The notes under the pieces are model-generated. The model ran no database searches. It saw only the letters and a list, made by a program, of their open reading frames with translations, and had not been told where the DNA came from. The position numbers and the translations under genes are program-made. DNA of 64,000 bases from Acidobacteriota bacterium (GTDB lineage: Bacteria > Acidobacteriota > Polarisedimenticolia > J045). The number at the start of each line of letters is the position of its first letter. The first letter of the stretch is position 1. The stretch spans positions 23,384-87,383 of the forward strand of contig JAGOJY010000017.1 of assembly GCA_017994815.1 (NCBI GenBank), read 5' to 3'. Below are positions 7,554 to 16,689 of this stretch, piece by piece.

Positions 7554-9912
7554 CGGCGTGCCCTCCGCCGCTCGCCGCGGGTTCGAGGTTCGGGTTCGGC
7601 GCTCCCGGCACCGCGGGCGCCAGCGCCGGGCGCGCGGCCGTCGCGCCGGCCAAAACGCGGCGCCTGAGGATCACCGGCTTGACGTAGAACGCCCACAGCG
7701 TGCCGAGCACCGTCATGACCGCGCCGAGGAGCATGATCCCGACGCCGTGCCGGTTGCCGACGCCCAGCCCGGTGTAGTTCATGCCGGCGTAGTTCGCCTC
7801 GGGCTGGGGCGGGTCCCAGGTGCTCTGGAAGTACCACCACCCGGCGTGGGCCGTCGGGTTGTTGCTGTGCACCTCGTGGATGTCGGACCAGCGGCCATTC
7901 TCAAAGAAGCGCACGCGGCTGATGTAGTCGCGCTCCTTGTTGCGCCCGGGATACGTCTCCAGCGCGAACTCCTCCAGCGCCACCGGCGCGGGCAGCCGCC
8001 GCGACTCGCGGGAGTACAACAGCTCCAGCGTGCGCCCGTCGGCCAGCATCACGCGTGCCGGGAAGTAGCCGGCGCGGCTCGGGTGGGCGTAGTGGCTGTA
8101 CTCGAGCCACACGTCCTGCGAGCCGCCGCCCTGCTCGACGCGGACCTGGATCATCGAGTACGCGGGCCCCGCCTTCGGGTCGCGCTCCGCGGCCGGGACG
8201 ACCTGCGGCTTCTCGACCCGCGCCGCGTGCGGTCCGCTGTCCCACAGCGTCAGCGAGAGTGCGCCGTCGAGAAAGTCCACCGGCTGGTCCGGCACCAGCT
8301 CGCGGTGCAGCACCTGCCCGCCCTGGCTGACGAGCAGCGCGTGGGCACCCACGGGGCCGGCGACGAGTTGCAGCCCCGCGCGCACCACGTGGGCCAGCTC
8401 GGTCGAGAGCGCCGTCTCCGGGCGCGGCAGCGGGCGGCCGGCGTCGTCGAGGTCGCGCGACAACTCGTCCTGCGGGTAGACCACCTGCCGCAGGAACGTG
8501 CGGCCCTGCGCGCGCACCTGCACCAGCAGCATCGAGCCGTGCGTGTGGCCCGTGGCCTCGTTGCCGCTCCACGTCGGGTGGAACTGCACGCCGAGGATCG
8601 TGTACGGCGTCCCGCGGACCGCGACCTTCTGGCCCATCAGCTGGGCCAGCGGGATCTCCTGCTCCGTCGCGCCGACGCGCACGCGCAGCACGGGGGCACC
8701 CGGGTTCAGCAGTTCCTGCAGTTCGGCCGGGTTCTCGATCCAGCGGAAGCTGGCGTCGACCACGCCGGCGATGCTGGCCTCCTCCGCCCCCGGCTCGCCG
8801 TCGACGAGCACGTGCGCTTCGCCGGGGTCGTTGTGCCCGGCGCGGGCGACGAAGCGGATGTACGGGCGGCCGCCGTTTTCGACCGGCTCCCAGCCCTGGA
8901 CCACGCGCGCGTACGGCACGAAGCCGGTGACGCGCAGCTGGACGCCGTCCGGCGGCGCCCCGTGCGCCGACGACCAGCGCGGGTGCAGGTCGAGCGGGCG
9001 CACGCGCAGCCCCTCCTCCCCCGGCGCCGCGAGCACGTCCGCGGCGTCGAGGACGCGCTCGTGGTAGCGCGGCAGACCCGCCAGCGGCATCTCGGCCCAC
9101 TCCGCCGCGCCGCTCGCGCGCGCGAGCAGCGCCGGCCGGTCGTTGAGGAACACCCGGTCGGTCCCGGCGTAGTCCAGCCGCACGTCGAGCGTCTCGTCGA
9201 CGAGCTTGCGCCCGAGCACCTTGATCGCGCGCCCCTGCCCGGGCAGGGCGTCCTCGGTGTACTGCGGGTAGCCCACGAGGAGCTGCCGCACGAACGGTGG
9301 CCGGTTGTCCGCGGGCTGGATCCGCAGCTGCGCCGAGTAGGTCTTTCTCCCCTTGTCCTCGCCGGTCAGCAGCTCGTACGCGGGGTTCAGGTCGGCGACC
9401 TGCACGCGGTAGCCGCCGGAGGGCGAGGGCACGAACGCCTGGGCCCCGGACTGCAGCGTCAAGCGCACGGGCGGCCCGCTGCCCGCGCTCAGCACCGCCT
9501 CGCGCCGGTAGACGGCCATGTCGCCCTCGAGCTTCAGCCCGAAGTACACCGCGGCGCCGAGCGTGAGCACGAGGATCCCGGAGTGCACGACCCACACGCC
9601 CGCGTTCGGCAGGGTCAGCGGGATCTTGCGCACGGTCACCAGGACCAGCGAGAGCGAGAGCAGCGCGAGCAGCAGGTTGAACGGCCACCAGCTGAACCAC
9701 TCCATCTCGGTCTTCTCGAAGCTCTGGCGCACGAACCACTCGGAGAACGGCGCCGTCCCCGCCGACCCGATCCACGAGTAGACCAGGATCAGCGCCATGA
9801 TCGTCACGCCGAACCACACGCTGCCGACCGTGTCGGCGACGCGGGCCAGGAGATGACGGGGGAATGCCGACCGGACACCGCGCGCCGCGCGCGCGGACGA
9901 GTTTCCACGCAT
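7546..9912 (-). CDS. resB: Cytochrome c maturation protein ResB (Ccs1)
   Basis: A 788-residue ResB-family protein that chaperones apocytochrome c and works with CcsA. Three N-terminal transmembrane segments are visible (about residues 29-50, 83-101 and 115-135, the last beginning VWVVHSGILVL). A long periplasmic domain follows, and a final transmembrane segment lies near residues 730-750 (GVGIMLLGAVMTVLG). The frame is open further upstream, but the first 44 codons of that extension are Arg-rich and low in complexity. I chose the ATG at 9912, which gives MRGNSSARAARG followed by the conserved start of the family. This is the first gene of a two-gene operon with ccsA. Confidence 0.85.
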   Translation of the reverse strand: MRGNSSARAARGVRSAFPRHLLARVADTVGSVWFGVTIMALILVYSWIGSAGTAPFSEWFVRQSFEKTEMEWFSWWPFNLLLALLSLSLVLVTVRKIPLTLPNAGVWVVHSGILVLTLGAAVYFGLKLEGDMAVYRREAVLSAGSGPPVRLTLQSGAQAFVPSPSGGYRVQVADLNPAYELLTGEDKGRKTYSAQLRIQPADNRPPFVRQLLVGYPQYTEDALPGQGRAIKVLGRKLVDETLDVRLDYAGTDRVFLNDRPALLARASGAAEWAEMPLAGLPRYHERVLDAADVLAAPGEEGLRVRPLDLHPRWSSAHGAPPDGVQLRVTGFVPYARVVQGWEPVENGGRPYIRFVARAGHNDPGEAHVLVDGEPGAEEASIAGVVDASFRWIENPAELQELLNPGAPVLRVRVGATEQEIPLAQLMGQKVAVRGTPYTILGVQFHPTWSGNEATGHTHGSMLLVQVRAQGRTFLRQVVYPQDELSRDLDDAGRPLPRPETALSTELAHVVRAGLQLVAGPVGAHALLVSQGGQVLHRELVPDQPVDFLDGALSLTLWDSGPHAARVEKPQVVPAAERDPKAGPAYSMIQVRVEQGGGSQDVWLEYSHYAHPSRAGYFPARVMLADGRTLELLYSRESRRLPAPVALEEFALETYPGRNKERDYISRVRFFENGRWSDIHEVHSNNPTAHAGWWYFQSTWDPPQPEANYAGMNYTGLGVGNRHGVGIMLLGAVMTVLGTLWAFYVKPVILRRRVLAGATAARPALAPAVPGAPNPNLEPAASGGGHAGA

Positions 9913-10115
9913 GTCAGCCCATCCACTCGATCGCGAACACCGCTGCTCCGTCAGCCGGCGTCGCCGGCCGCCGCCGTCGCGGCGCCCGAAAGGGCGCCGA
10001 ACATCGGGCGGATCGTAGACCCGGCTGTCCGGATTGTCGAACAAGGTGCTTAGTAGAAGTTATCTCGACTCCGCGGGCGTTTCCCGGCGCGGCTGGCCAC
10101 CCGGGCCCCCGCCGC

Positions 10116-10154
10116 TATACTTGCGCTAATCGATTGATTACTGGAGGTTAGCGC
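10116..10154 (+). promoter_or_regulatory. Candidate -10 box and leader hairpin enclosing the ribosome site
   Basis: TATACT (10116-10121) fits a -10 box, although no good -35 is visible. Just downstream GCGCTAA (10123-10129) pairs perfectly with TTAGCGC (10148-10154), and the loop holds the Shine-Dalgarno CTGGAGG (10141-10147). An overlapping shorter hairpin, TAATC/GATTA, lies at 10127-10140. The structure ends one base before the GTG start, so it could affect translation of the 2Fe-2S protein. Confidence 0.35.
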
Positions 10155-10155
10155 G

Positions 10156-10458
10156 GTGAGCGACCGCCTGTACGTGCCCTACCGCCGACTGGTGCCCATC
10201 AGGGTGCTCGGGCGCGTCCTCGAGGTCCCCGAGAACAACGTCCTGCTGCGCTGCCTGCAGTTCGTCAGCCCCGGGACCGTCCCCTACGGCCGCTTCTGCT
10301 GGAACAAGGAGTGCGGCAACTGCAAGTGCTTCGTGCGGCGGCCGGGAGAAGAGCAGCCGCGCCGCGCGCACGCCTGCAGCACGGTCGTCGAGGAAGGCAT
10401 GGAGTTCGTGACGCTCTCGCCCGAGTTGAAGTACGTGCTGCGGGACCTGTTGAAGTAG
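10156..10458 (+). CDS. Small 2Fe-2S ferredoxin-like protein
   Basis: A 100-residue protein whose cysteines, C-x4-C-x2-C-x-C at about residues 49-58 and another at about 75 (AHACS), resemble the cluster-binding loop of plant-type 2Fe-2S ferredoxins (C-x4-C-x2-C-xn-C). It lacks any other recognisable domain, so it is probably an electron carrier or a partner of an oxidoreductase. The start is GTG with CTGGAGG nine bases upstream. The gene runs divergently from resB and converges on a flavin reductase gene ending 9 bases away, which makes a shared electron-transfer role possible but unproven. Confidence 0.7.
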   Translation: MSDRLYVPYRRLVPIRVLGRVLEVPENNVLLRCLQFVSPGTVPYGRFCWNKECGNCKCFVRRPGEEQPRRAHACSTVVEEGMEFVTLSPELKYVLRDLLK

Positions 10459-10466
10459 GCGCGCGC

Positions 10467-10943
10467 TCAGCCCCCGTAGATCCACGGGCTGTCCCACAGG
10501 ACCAGGCCGCGCTTCATCTCGGCGCGGCGCCCGACCTCCACCACCTCGGCCACGAGCACCGCGTGGTCGCCGCGGTCGAGCCAGTCGCGGGCCTCGACCA
10601 CCGCGTGCAGCGGGACTTCCGGGAGCACCGGCAGGTCCTGCAGCATCTCGTACGGGTGGCCGTTGATCCGCCCGGCCTCGTGGCGCGTCGGGCCGAAGAA
10701 GTCCTTCGCCAGTTCCTCCTGCGTTTCCGCCAGGATGTGCACGACGCCCTTGCCGGAGCGGCGGAGCACCTCCAGCAGCCGGCCGTCCTTGCGCAGCGCC
10801 AGCATCAAGAGCGGCGGCTCGAACGAGCACTGCGAGAGCCACGAGACGCCCGCGGCGGCGACGTCGTCGCGGTCGCGGCTGGTCACGACGTACAGGCCAT
10901 ACGTGAGCTTGCGAAGAACGTCCTTGCGCAACTTGGCGTCCAC
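10467..10943 (-). CDS. Flavin reductase-like domain protein
   Basis: A 158-residue protein of the flavin reductase-like (FMN-binding split barrel) family. It opens with the typical LRKLTYGLYVVTSRD start, followed by AAGVSWLSQCSFEPPLLMLALRK, the flavin-contacting region, and ends in a short aromatic tail. Such proteins reduce FMN or FAD with NAD(P)H, often for a separate monooxygenase, or bind haem or flavin for other uses; no partner monooxygenase is adjacent. The start is GTG with GGGGGAG upstream. Length fits the family. The convergent neighbour encodes a 2Fe-2S protein. Confidence 0.8.
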   Translation of the reverse strand: MDAKLRKDVLRKLTYGLYVVTSRDRDDVAAAGVSWLSQCSFEPPLLMLALRKDGRLLEVLRRSGKGVVHILAETQEELAKDFFGPTRHEAGRINGHPYEMLQDLPVLPEVPLHAVVEARDWLDRGDHAVLVAEVVEVGRRAEMKRGLVLWDSPWIYGG

Positions 10944-10998
10944 TCGGATCTCCCCCGGTTCCCCGGCGCGAGCGCGCCGCCCCTGGCGGCGGCGGATT

Positions 10999-11388
10999 TC
11001 AGTTCAACGAATGCGGCAGCGCCAGCGTGAACGGGGCGATCTCGGCCTCGAACGGCTCGCCGTCGTCCCGCACCATCTGGTACGTGCCGCGCATCGATCC
11101 CTGCGAGGTGCTCAAAGGACAGGCGCTGGTGTACTCGAAGCTCTCGCCGGGCTCGAGCCGCGGCTGTTCGCCGACGACACCCGGCCCGCGGACGTGCTCG
11201 ACGTCGCCGTTGCCGTCGGTGATCACCCAGTGGCGGGTGACGAGCTGCGCCGGGCGGCCGCCCTCGTTCGAGATCACGACCTTGTAGGCGAAGTAATACA
11301 GGTCGCGTGGCGGGTCGGAGCGCTCGGGGACGTAGAAACTGTTCACCTCGACGCGAATCCCGTCCGTGATCGCTTCCGAGCGGCTCAT
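10999..11388 (-). CDS. apaG: ApaG domain protein
   Basis: A 129-residue protein matching ApaG: an Ig-like beta domain with RDLYYFAYKVVISNEG, QLVTRHWVITDGNG, VRGPGVVGEQP, LEPGESFEYTSACPL and GSMRGTYQMV in the family order. ApaG has been linked to Co/Mg efflux and to binding of nucleotide pyrophosphates, and its biochemical role is unsettled. The start at 11388 is preferred over a start 13 codons upstream because AAGGA lies at the right distance and the extra residues are not conserved. It lies about 55 bases upstream of the flavin reductase on the same strand. Confidence 0.9.
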   Translation of the reverse strand: MSRSEAITDGIRVEVNSFYVPERSDPPRDLYYFAYKVVISNEGGRPAQLVTRHWVITDGNGDVEHVRGPGVVGEQPRLEPGESFEYTSACPLSTSQGSMRGTYQMVRDDGEPFEAEIAPFTLALPHSLN

Positions 11389-11482
11389 GCGTCGTCCTTC
11401 CGGCCGGCGCGTGCCCGGCGCCGGCATTTCGGTATGCTACCGGTGGCGCCGCTGGGGAGCCAACGGGCCGAGGGGGCTCGAG

Positions 11483-12991
11483 GTGCGAACGGGATTCGCC
11501 GCACTGCTGCTCGGCGTCGCGCTGGCGCCCGCGGCGACGGCCGCGACCGCGCCCGCGGGTTCCGCGCCGGTCGTGGTCGAGACCCGCGTCTCGTACGTCG
11601 CGCACGTCTTCCACTGGGTGGACTACCTCGCCGAGACCACGCCCAGCAAGACGCGCGAGTCGTTCTACCGCCGCTGGAACCGCCGCTTCGGCTCCCTGGA
11701 CGAGCGCGACCGCGCGGTGCTCGCGCAGTTCCGCCAGGTGCGGGCCGGCGGCGCGCTCGCCGAGCCGCCGCTCGCGTCGGCGGGCGACGGCTGCGTGCCC
11801 GCCGTCGATCCGGTCGACACGCCGCGGCAGGTGCTGTCGGCCGCATCGATGCGGGCCAACGACCTCGACCAGTTCGCCTCGCTGATGCGGGAGTTCCTCG
11901 GCCCGACCGAGGCCGAGGCGGTCGCCGTCGCGCTGCGCCACTTCGAGCCGCGAATCCGCCAGCTCTGGCCGGAGACGGCGTTCCTCGCCCCGTTCCAGAA
12001 GTCGTTCGACGCGTTCATCGCCGCGCCCGCCACGCAGCAGCTCATCACCGACATGGCGGACTACCTCGAGGCGAAGCCGCGGCCCGGCGCGACGGTGCAC
12101 ATCAGCCTGGTCGCGGCGCTCGGGGAAGACACCGGCACCCACGCCGAGGCCAGCGGCGAGTACCTCCTGCTCGAGGTGCGCCCCGCCGACACGCCGGAGC
12201 AGCAGGTGCAGGTGCTGTTCCACGAGCTCGCGCACTACTTCATGCAGCGGATGCCGGCCGAGACCCGCGCCCGGCTGGCCGCCCGCATGTTCCGCGGCGG
12301 CTTCCGCGGCGCATTGGCCTGGAACCTCGCGCGCGAGGCGCTGCCGACGGCGCTCGGGCAGGGGCTGGCGCAGGCAAAGCTCGCGCCGCGGCAGTTCGGC
12401 TCGATGCAGAAGTGGTACCACCGCCCGGCCGAGGATGCGCTGGCGCACGCGCTGTACCCCGGCGTGAGCCGCGCCTTCGCCGCGGGCGGCACGGTCTCGC
12501 CGACGTTGCCGGAGCTGCTGCAGCAGGGCCTCACGCCGGAGGCCGTCTCCGCGGCGCCGCCGTTCCTCGCGGCGGTCGAGGCCGGGTTCCTGGCCCCCGC
12601 GCGGCTGCAGCCGGCGCTCCTGGCGCTGGTGCGTGTCCTCGCGGGCCCGCGGTACTGGCGCGTGCCGCTCGACGGGCCGCAGGCGCAGGCGTTCGCGGAC
12701 CGCTTCTCGTGCCTGCCGCTGGTCCTTTTGGTGCAGGTTTCCGACCTCGAGCGCGCGCCGGTGCCGGACGCCGAGCGCGCGCGCCTGCGCCAGGCCTGGA
12801 CGCAGCTCGCCCACGGTTCCGCCGGGATCATTGCCGCGGGAGAGCGGGCCAGCGGCGCGCCCCTGCTGTGGCTGCTCGTGGCGACACCCGAAGATGCAAC
12901 GGCCGTGATCCCGCGCGCGCTCGACCTCGCGACCTGGCCGCAGCGGCCCGTCGCCGTGCCGCGCGGGCGCCGTTCCTCAGGGCCGCGCTGA
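11483..12991 (+). CDS. Secreted protein with HExxH zinc-protease motif
   Basis: A 502-residue protein from a GTG start preceded by GAGGGGG. It begins with a signal peptide (TGFAALLLGVALAPAATAA). Near residue 247 is FHELAHYFMQ, a HExxH motif as found in zinc metallopeptidases, after a region with HISLVAALGED. A third metal ligand is not obvious. I do not recognise the family; the rest is helical and Ala/Leu-rich, fitting a periplasmic or outer-membrane peptidase-like protein. Its last 15 bases overlap the end of ygfZ on the other strand, so the two genes converge tightly. Confidence 0.6.
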   Translation: MRTGFAALLLGVALAPAATAATAPAGSAPVVVETRVSYVAHVFHWVDYLAETTPSKTRESFYRRWNRRFGSLDERDRAVLAQFRQVRAGGALAEPPLASAGDGCVPAVDPVDTPRQVLSAASMRANDLDQFASLMREFLGPTEAEAVAVALRHFEPRIRQLWPETAFLAPFQKSFDAFIAAPATQQLITDMADYLEAKPRPGATVHISLVAALGEDTGTHAEASGEYLLLEVRPADTPEQQVQVLFHELAHYFMQRMPAETRARLAARMFRGGFRGALAWNLAREALPTALGQGLAQAKLAPRQFGSMQKWYHRPAEDALAHALYPGVSRAFAAGGTVSPTLPELLQQGLTPEAVSAAPPFLAAVEAGFLAPARLQPALLALVRVLAGPRYWRVPLDGPQAQAFADRFSCLPLVLLVQVSDLERAPVPDAERARLRQAWTQLAHGSAGIIAAGERASGAPLLWLLVATPEDATAVIPRALDLATWPQRPVAVPRGRRSSGPR

Positions 12992-13912
12992 GTCCAGCGC
13001 GAGCCGCGGCCCGGCGCCGCCCGCGACGTGCACCGGCTCGCCGGCCTCGACGATCTCGACCGGAATCACCGCCAGCAGGCTCGCCCCGCCGCGCCCGTCC
13101 GGCGCGGAGCGCAGCACGCGTCCGCCGTCCCGCTCGCCCGCCGCGCGCACCGCGCGCAACGCCGTGCCGGGCCCCGGCGGCGGCGCGTCCAGGCGCGCGC
13201 GGTACGTGCGCCGCTTGACCTCGCCCAGGTGCTGCGTTCTGGCGACGACCTCCTGGCCGGGGAAGCACCCCTTCTTGAAGCTGAGCCCGCCGAGCAGGTC
13301 GAGGTTCAGCATCTGCGGCAGGAACGCCTCGCGGTTCGCGGCGTAGACCTCGGGCAGCCCGGCCTCGATCTCGTCCGCTTCCCACTCGGCCGCGCCGCCC
13401 CCCGCGGCACCGCCGTCGCGCAGCTCCGCCGCCAGCGCGTCGATCCGTGCGCGCTCGCCGTACAGCTCGAAGCGCGGTCGCGCGCCGGGAACGCGCACGA
13501 CCGCCAGGCCTTCGGCGTGCGCCGTCTCGCCGGGACTTTCGGGGAGCGTTGGGAGCAACGCTGACAATGCCTGCCCGGGCGCGTCGCCGGCGACGCCGAG
13601 GAGCGACGTCGCGTCGTCGATCGCCAGCGCCACCTTGGCCCGGAAGACCAGGCCGCGCAGCTTTTCGTGTACCGCCGCGGCCAGCTCGCGCGGCAGGCGC
13701 AGCAGGTACGCCGGGCCGGGGAGCCCGACGAACCGCGCGCAGGCGATCACGCGGCCGTTCGGTGTGCAGAGCGCGCCGAGGCTGCTGCGCGCCGCCGTCA
13801 CCTCGCGCACGTCGTTGGTGAACAGGTTCTGCAGGAACTGCGTCGCGTCCGCGCCCTCGACCCGCAGCAGCGCGAACTGCCCGAGTTCCGCGACCAGCCC
13901 GCGCTCGTTCAT
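12977..13912 (-). CDS. ygfZ: YgfZ-type folate-binding Fe-S cluster repair protein
   Basis: A 311-residue GcvT-like protein. The diagnostic YgfZ motif, here FKKGCFPGQEVVARTQ, lies near residues 215-230, with LFTNDV and LGALCTPNGR near the N-terminus. YgfZ binds tetrahydrofolate and helps maintain or repair certain Fe-S enzymes under oxidative stress. Its ATG start overlaps the nadA stop as ATGA, so the two are translationally coupled. NadA is itself a 4Fe-4S enzyme, so the pairing makes sense. Confidence 0.88.
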   Translation of the reverse strand: MNERGLVAELGQFALLRVEGADATQFLQNLFTNDVREVTAARSSLGALCTPNGRVIACARFVGLPGPAYLLRLPRELAAAVHEKLRGLVFRAKVALAIDDATSLLGVAGDAPGQALSALLPTLPESPGETAHAEGLAVVRVPGARPRFELYGERARIDALAAELRDGGAAGGGAAEWEADEIEAGLPEVYAANREAFLPQMLNLDLLGGLSFKKGCFPGQEVVARTQHLGEVKRRTYRARLDAPPPGPGTALRAVRAAGERDGGRVLRSAPDGRGGASLLAVIPVEIVEAGEPVHVAGGAGPRLALDSARP

Positions 13913-14988
13913 GCGCGGGGCGGTCCCGGCGCCGCGCCGATCGCCAGCATCCGGTCGAGCGCGCGCCGCGCGCGCACGCGGATCTCCTCCGGCACATCGA
14001 TCACGTACTGGTCGCGCTGGAGCGCTTCCAGCGTCTGCTCGAGCGTGATCTCGTTCATGTGCGGGCAGCGGACGCTGCACAGCCGCAGCATCTCCTTGCC
14101 CGGGTTCTCCGCGGCGACGTTGTCGCCCATCGCGCACTCGGTCAGGAGGAGGTAGCGCGCCGCGCCGGACTGGCGCACGAACTTGATCATCGCCGACGTG
14201 CTGCCGGAAAAGTCGGACGCCGCGACGACCTCCGGGCTGCACTCCGGGTGGGCCAGGATCACGACATCGGGGAACTGCGCGCGCACGCGCGCGATGTCGT
14301 CCGGCGTGAACTTCTCGTGCACCTCGCAGCGCCCGGACCAGCCGACCATCGCGTACTCCAGCTCGGGCGCGCGCGCCGCCTCCGGGCGCGGCGCCGCCAG
14401 CGGGAACACGATCGTGCGCCCGGTCTCGCGCGCGACGTTGCGCGCGAGGTACTCGTCGGGCAGGAAGATGACGGTCGGTGCCGCGAGCGACTCGACCACG
14501 GCCGAGGCGTTGCCCGATGTGCAGCAGAGATCGCTCTCGGCCTTCACCTCGGCCGGCGTGTTGACGTAGCTGACGACCGGCACGCCGGGGTAGCGCTCGC
14601 GCAGCGCCCGCACGTCGGCGGCGGTGATGCTCTCCGCCAGCGAGCAGCCGCCTTTCGGCGTCGGCAGCAGCACCGTGCGGGTCGGGTTGAGGATCTTGGC
14701 CGTCTCCGCCATGAAGCGCACGCCGCAGAAGACGATCGGGTCGCCGTCCGTCTCGGCCGCGCGCCGCGCGAGTTCCAGGGAATCGCCGGTGAAGTCGGGC
14801 ACCGAGTGGTAGAGCGCCGGCTCCATGTAGTTGTGGCCGAGGATCACCGCGCCCCGCCGGCGCTTCAGCTCGTTGACCGCGTGTGCGAGCTCGGCCTTGG
14901 CGCGCAGCTCGAAATCGGGCACCACGCCGGCCAGCCGCTCGGCCATGCGCCGATAGGTGTCCTCGACCGTGGATTCGATGATTGGCAT
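13909..14988 (-). CDS. nadA: Quinolinate synthase NadA
   Basis: A 359-residue 4Fe-4S enzyme that condenses iminoaspartate with dihydroxyacetone phosphate to quinolinate, the precursor of NAD. Visible motifs are VILGHNYMEPALYH near residue 50, VVSYVNTPAEVKAESDLCCTSGNA with cluster cysteine candidates near 140, LAHPECSPEV near 235, and RCPHMNEITLE near 310, the last carrying the third cluster cysteine. The ATG at 14988 has AGAGGGG upstream. nadB and nadC are not in the window. The gene is 59 bases downstream of thiE and coupled to ygfZ. Confidence 0.95.
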   Translation of the reverse strand: MPIIESTVEDTYRRMAERLAGVVPDFELRAKAELAHAVNELKRRRGAVILGHNYMEPALYHSVPDFTGDSLELARRAAETDGDPIVFCGVRFMAETAKILNPTRTVLLPTPKGGCSLAESITAADVRALRERYPGVPVVSYVNTPAEVKAESDLCCTSGNASAVVESLAAPTVIFLPDEYLARNVARETGRTIVFPLAAPRPEAARAPELEYAMVGWSGRCEVHEKFTPDDIARVRAQFPDVVILAHPECSPEVVAASDFSGSTSAMIKFVRQSGAARYLLLTECAMGDNVAAENPGKEMLRLCSVRCPHMNEITLEQTLEALQRDQYVIDVPEEIRVRARRALDRMLAIGAAPGPPRA

Positions 14989-15047
14989 GTCCCCTCTCGC
15001 CGCGCGGCAACGCGATGGGCCCAATAGATAACCGCGTCCGCGGTTTG

Positions 15048-15671
15048 TCAAACCGCCGGGCGCGCCCCGGCCGCCGACTCGAGCGCGCGCGCCAGCGAGC
15101 GCGCCGCCTCGGCGGGACGCGCGGCGCACAGGATCGCGCCGCGGACGGCAACGCCCCACGCGCCGGCCGCGAGGACCGTTGCCACGCGCGTCTCGTCGAT
15201 GCCGCCGATGGCGAAGACCGGCGTCGTCCCGGCGAGCCGCGCCACGGCGCGGACGAGGCCCGGACCGGCGCCCGCGCGCCCCGGCTTGCTGTCGGTGGCG
15301 AAGATCGTGCCCACGACGAGGTAGTCCGGCCGCTCCGCGAGCGCGCGGCGGGCCTCCTCCGCGTCGTGGACCGAGCGGCCGAACGGCCGCGGCGGCGCGT
15401 CCGCCGGCGCCTCGCGCGCCGCGAGGTGCAACCCGGCGCCGGCGCGCCGCGCGCTGTCGGCGTCGCCGTTCACCAGCACCGTCCCGCCGGGCCCGAGCGC
15501 GGCGCGGATCAGCCCCACCAGGTCGAGGAGTTCCTCGGCGGGCAGGTCGCGCTCGCGGACCTGCACCAGCCGCAGGCCGCCTGCGGCGGCCCCGGCGACG
15601 ATTTCGACCAACTCGCGCGTCGCGCAGGCGCGGCGGTCGGTGACCAGCATCAGCCGCGGGAGGACCGGCAT
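15048..15671 (-). CDS. thiE: Thiamine-phosphate synthase ThiE/TenI-like
   Basis: A 207-residue TIM-barrel protein. ThiE joins hydroxymethylpyrimidine diphosphate to thiazole phosphate to give thiamine monophosphate. The order PRLMLVTDRR, LRLVQVRERDLPAEEL, VLVNGDADSA, GLHL, GRSVHDAEEA, DYLVVGTIFATDSKPG and FAIGGI matches the family. It could instead be the related isomerase TenI, because the diphosphate-binding region is close to both (TDSKPG rather than TxTK). The start overlaps the thiG stop by one base (TGATG), so it belongs to the thiO-S-G-E operon. Confidence 0.87.
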   Translation of the reverse strand: MPVLPRLMLVTDRRACATRELVEIVAGAAAGGLRLVQVRERDLPAEELLDLVGLIRAALGPGGTVLVNGDADSARRAGAGLHLAAREAPADAPPRPFGRSVHDAEEARRALAERPDYLVVGTIFATDSKPGRAGAGPGLVRAVARLAGTTPVFAIGGIDETRVATVLAAGAWGVAVRGAILCAARPAEAARSLARALESAAGARPAV

Positions 15672-16465
15672 CAGCCGCCGCGGATGCGTCCGGCCATCGG
15701 GCTCGAGGCGTCGGCGTAGAACTTGCGCGGGATGCGGCCGGCGAGGAACGCGTCGCGGCCGGCCAGCGCGGCCGCGCGCATCGCCCGCGCCATGCGCACC
15801 GGGTCGTGCGCCCGCGCGATCGCGGTGTTGAGCAGCACGCCATCGCAGCCCAGCTCGAACGCCACCGCCACGTCGGACGCGGTGCCGACGCCGGCGTCGA
15901 CGACGACCGGCACGCCGGCCCGTTCCTTGATCAGCTGCAGGTTGTGCGGGTTGCGGATCCCGAGGCCGGAGCCGATCGGCGCCGCGAGCGGCATGACCGC
16001 GGCGCAGCCCAGGTCCTCCAGCCGCCGCGCGATCACCGGGTCGTCGTTGGTGTACGGCAGCACCCGGAAACCGAGCCGCACCAGCTCGCGCGCCGCCTCG
16101 AGCAGCCCCTCGACGTCCGGCAGCAGCGTGTCCTCGTCGGCGATGACCTCGAGCTTGATCAGGTCGGTCTGCAGCGCCTCGCGCGCCAGCTCGGCCGTCA
16201 GCAGCGCATCGCGCGCCGTGAAACAGCCGGCGGTGTTCGGCAGGAGGTTCAGCCCGCGCTCGCGCAGCTGCGCGTACAGGTCGTCGTCCGCCGCGCCGGG
16301 CTTGACCCGCCGCAGCGCGACGGTCACCAGCTCCACTCCCGCCGCCGCCAGCGAGTCGAGCAGCGCCTGGCGGCTCGGGTAGCGCGAGGTGCCGAGGATC
16401 AGCCGCGAGCCGAGCTTCAGCCCCGCCAGCTCGAACACGTCTTCGTGGTTTTCGTGGACCGACAC
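15671..16465 (-). CDS. thiG: Thiazole synthase ThiG
   Basis: A 264-residue ThiG. The enzyme builds thiazole phosphate from deoxyxylulose phosphate, dehydroglycine and the thiocarboxylate of ThiS. Motifs: [12 protein letters not shown] near residue 18, TVALRRVK near 48, [14 protein letters not shown] near 73, LIKLEVI near 102 with the Schiff-base lysine, and [31 protein letters not shown] near 185. The start is GTG with GGGAGG inside the end of thiS. It is flanked by thiS and thiE as in many thiamine operons. Confidence 0.95.
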   Translation of the reverse strand: MSVHENHEDVFELAGLKLGSRLILGTSRYPSRQALLDSLAAAGVELVTVALRRVKPGAADDDLYAQLRERGLNLLPNTAGCFTARDALLTAELAREALQTDLIKLEVIADEDTLLPDVEGLLEAARELVRLGFRVLPYTNDDPVIARRLEDLGCAAVMPLAAPIGSGLGIRNPHNLQLIKERAGVPVVVDAGVGTASDVAVAFELGCDGVLLNTAIARAHDPVRMARAMRAAALAGRDAFLAGRIPRKFYADASSPMAGRIRGG

Positions 16466-16470
16466 CGCAG

Positions 16471-16689
16471 TCAGCCTCCCTGCACCGCGCCCACGATCTC
16501 GACCGCGTCGCCGTCGGCGAGGCCGGTCGCGCTCCAGCGCGAGCGCGGAATCACGCGATCCCCGAGCGCGACCGCGATCCCGCGCGGGTCGCGCCCGTAC
16601 CCGAGTTCCTCGACCAGCGCCGCGAGATCGCGCGCCGCCGTCGTGCGCGGCTCGCCGTTCACCGTGAGCCGAACGTCCCGATCGTTCAC
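16471..16689 (-). CDS. thiS: Sulfur carrier protein ThiS
   Basis: A 72-residue ubiquitin-like protein ending in the Gly-Gly (GAVQGG) needed for adenylation and thiocarboxylate formation. Early in it is RLTVNGEPR, and later DGDAVEIVG, both typical of ThiS. It starts with GTG overlapping the thiO stop as GTGA. The ThiF/MoeB-like activating enzyme is not in this operon but is encoded on the other strand at 19.8 kb. Confidence 0.92.
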   Translation of the reverse strand: MNDRDVRLTVNGEPRTTAARDLAALVEELGYGRDPRGIAVALGDRVIPRSRWSATGLADGDAVEIVGAVQGG

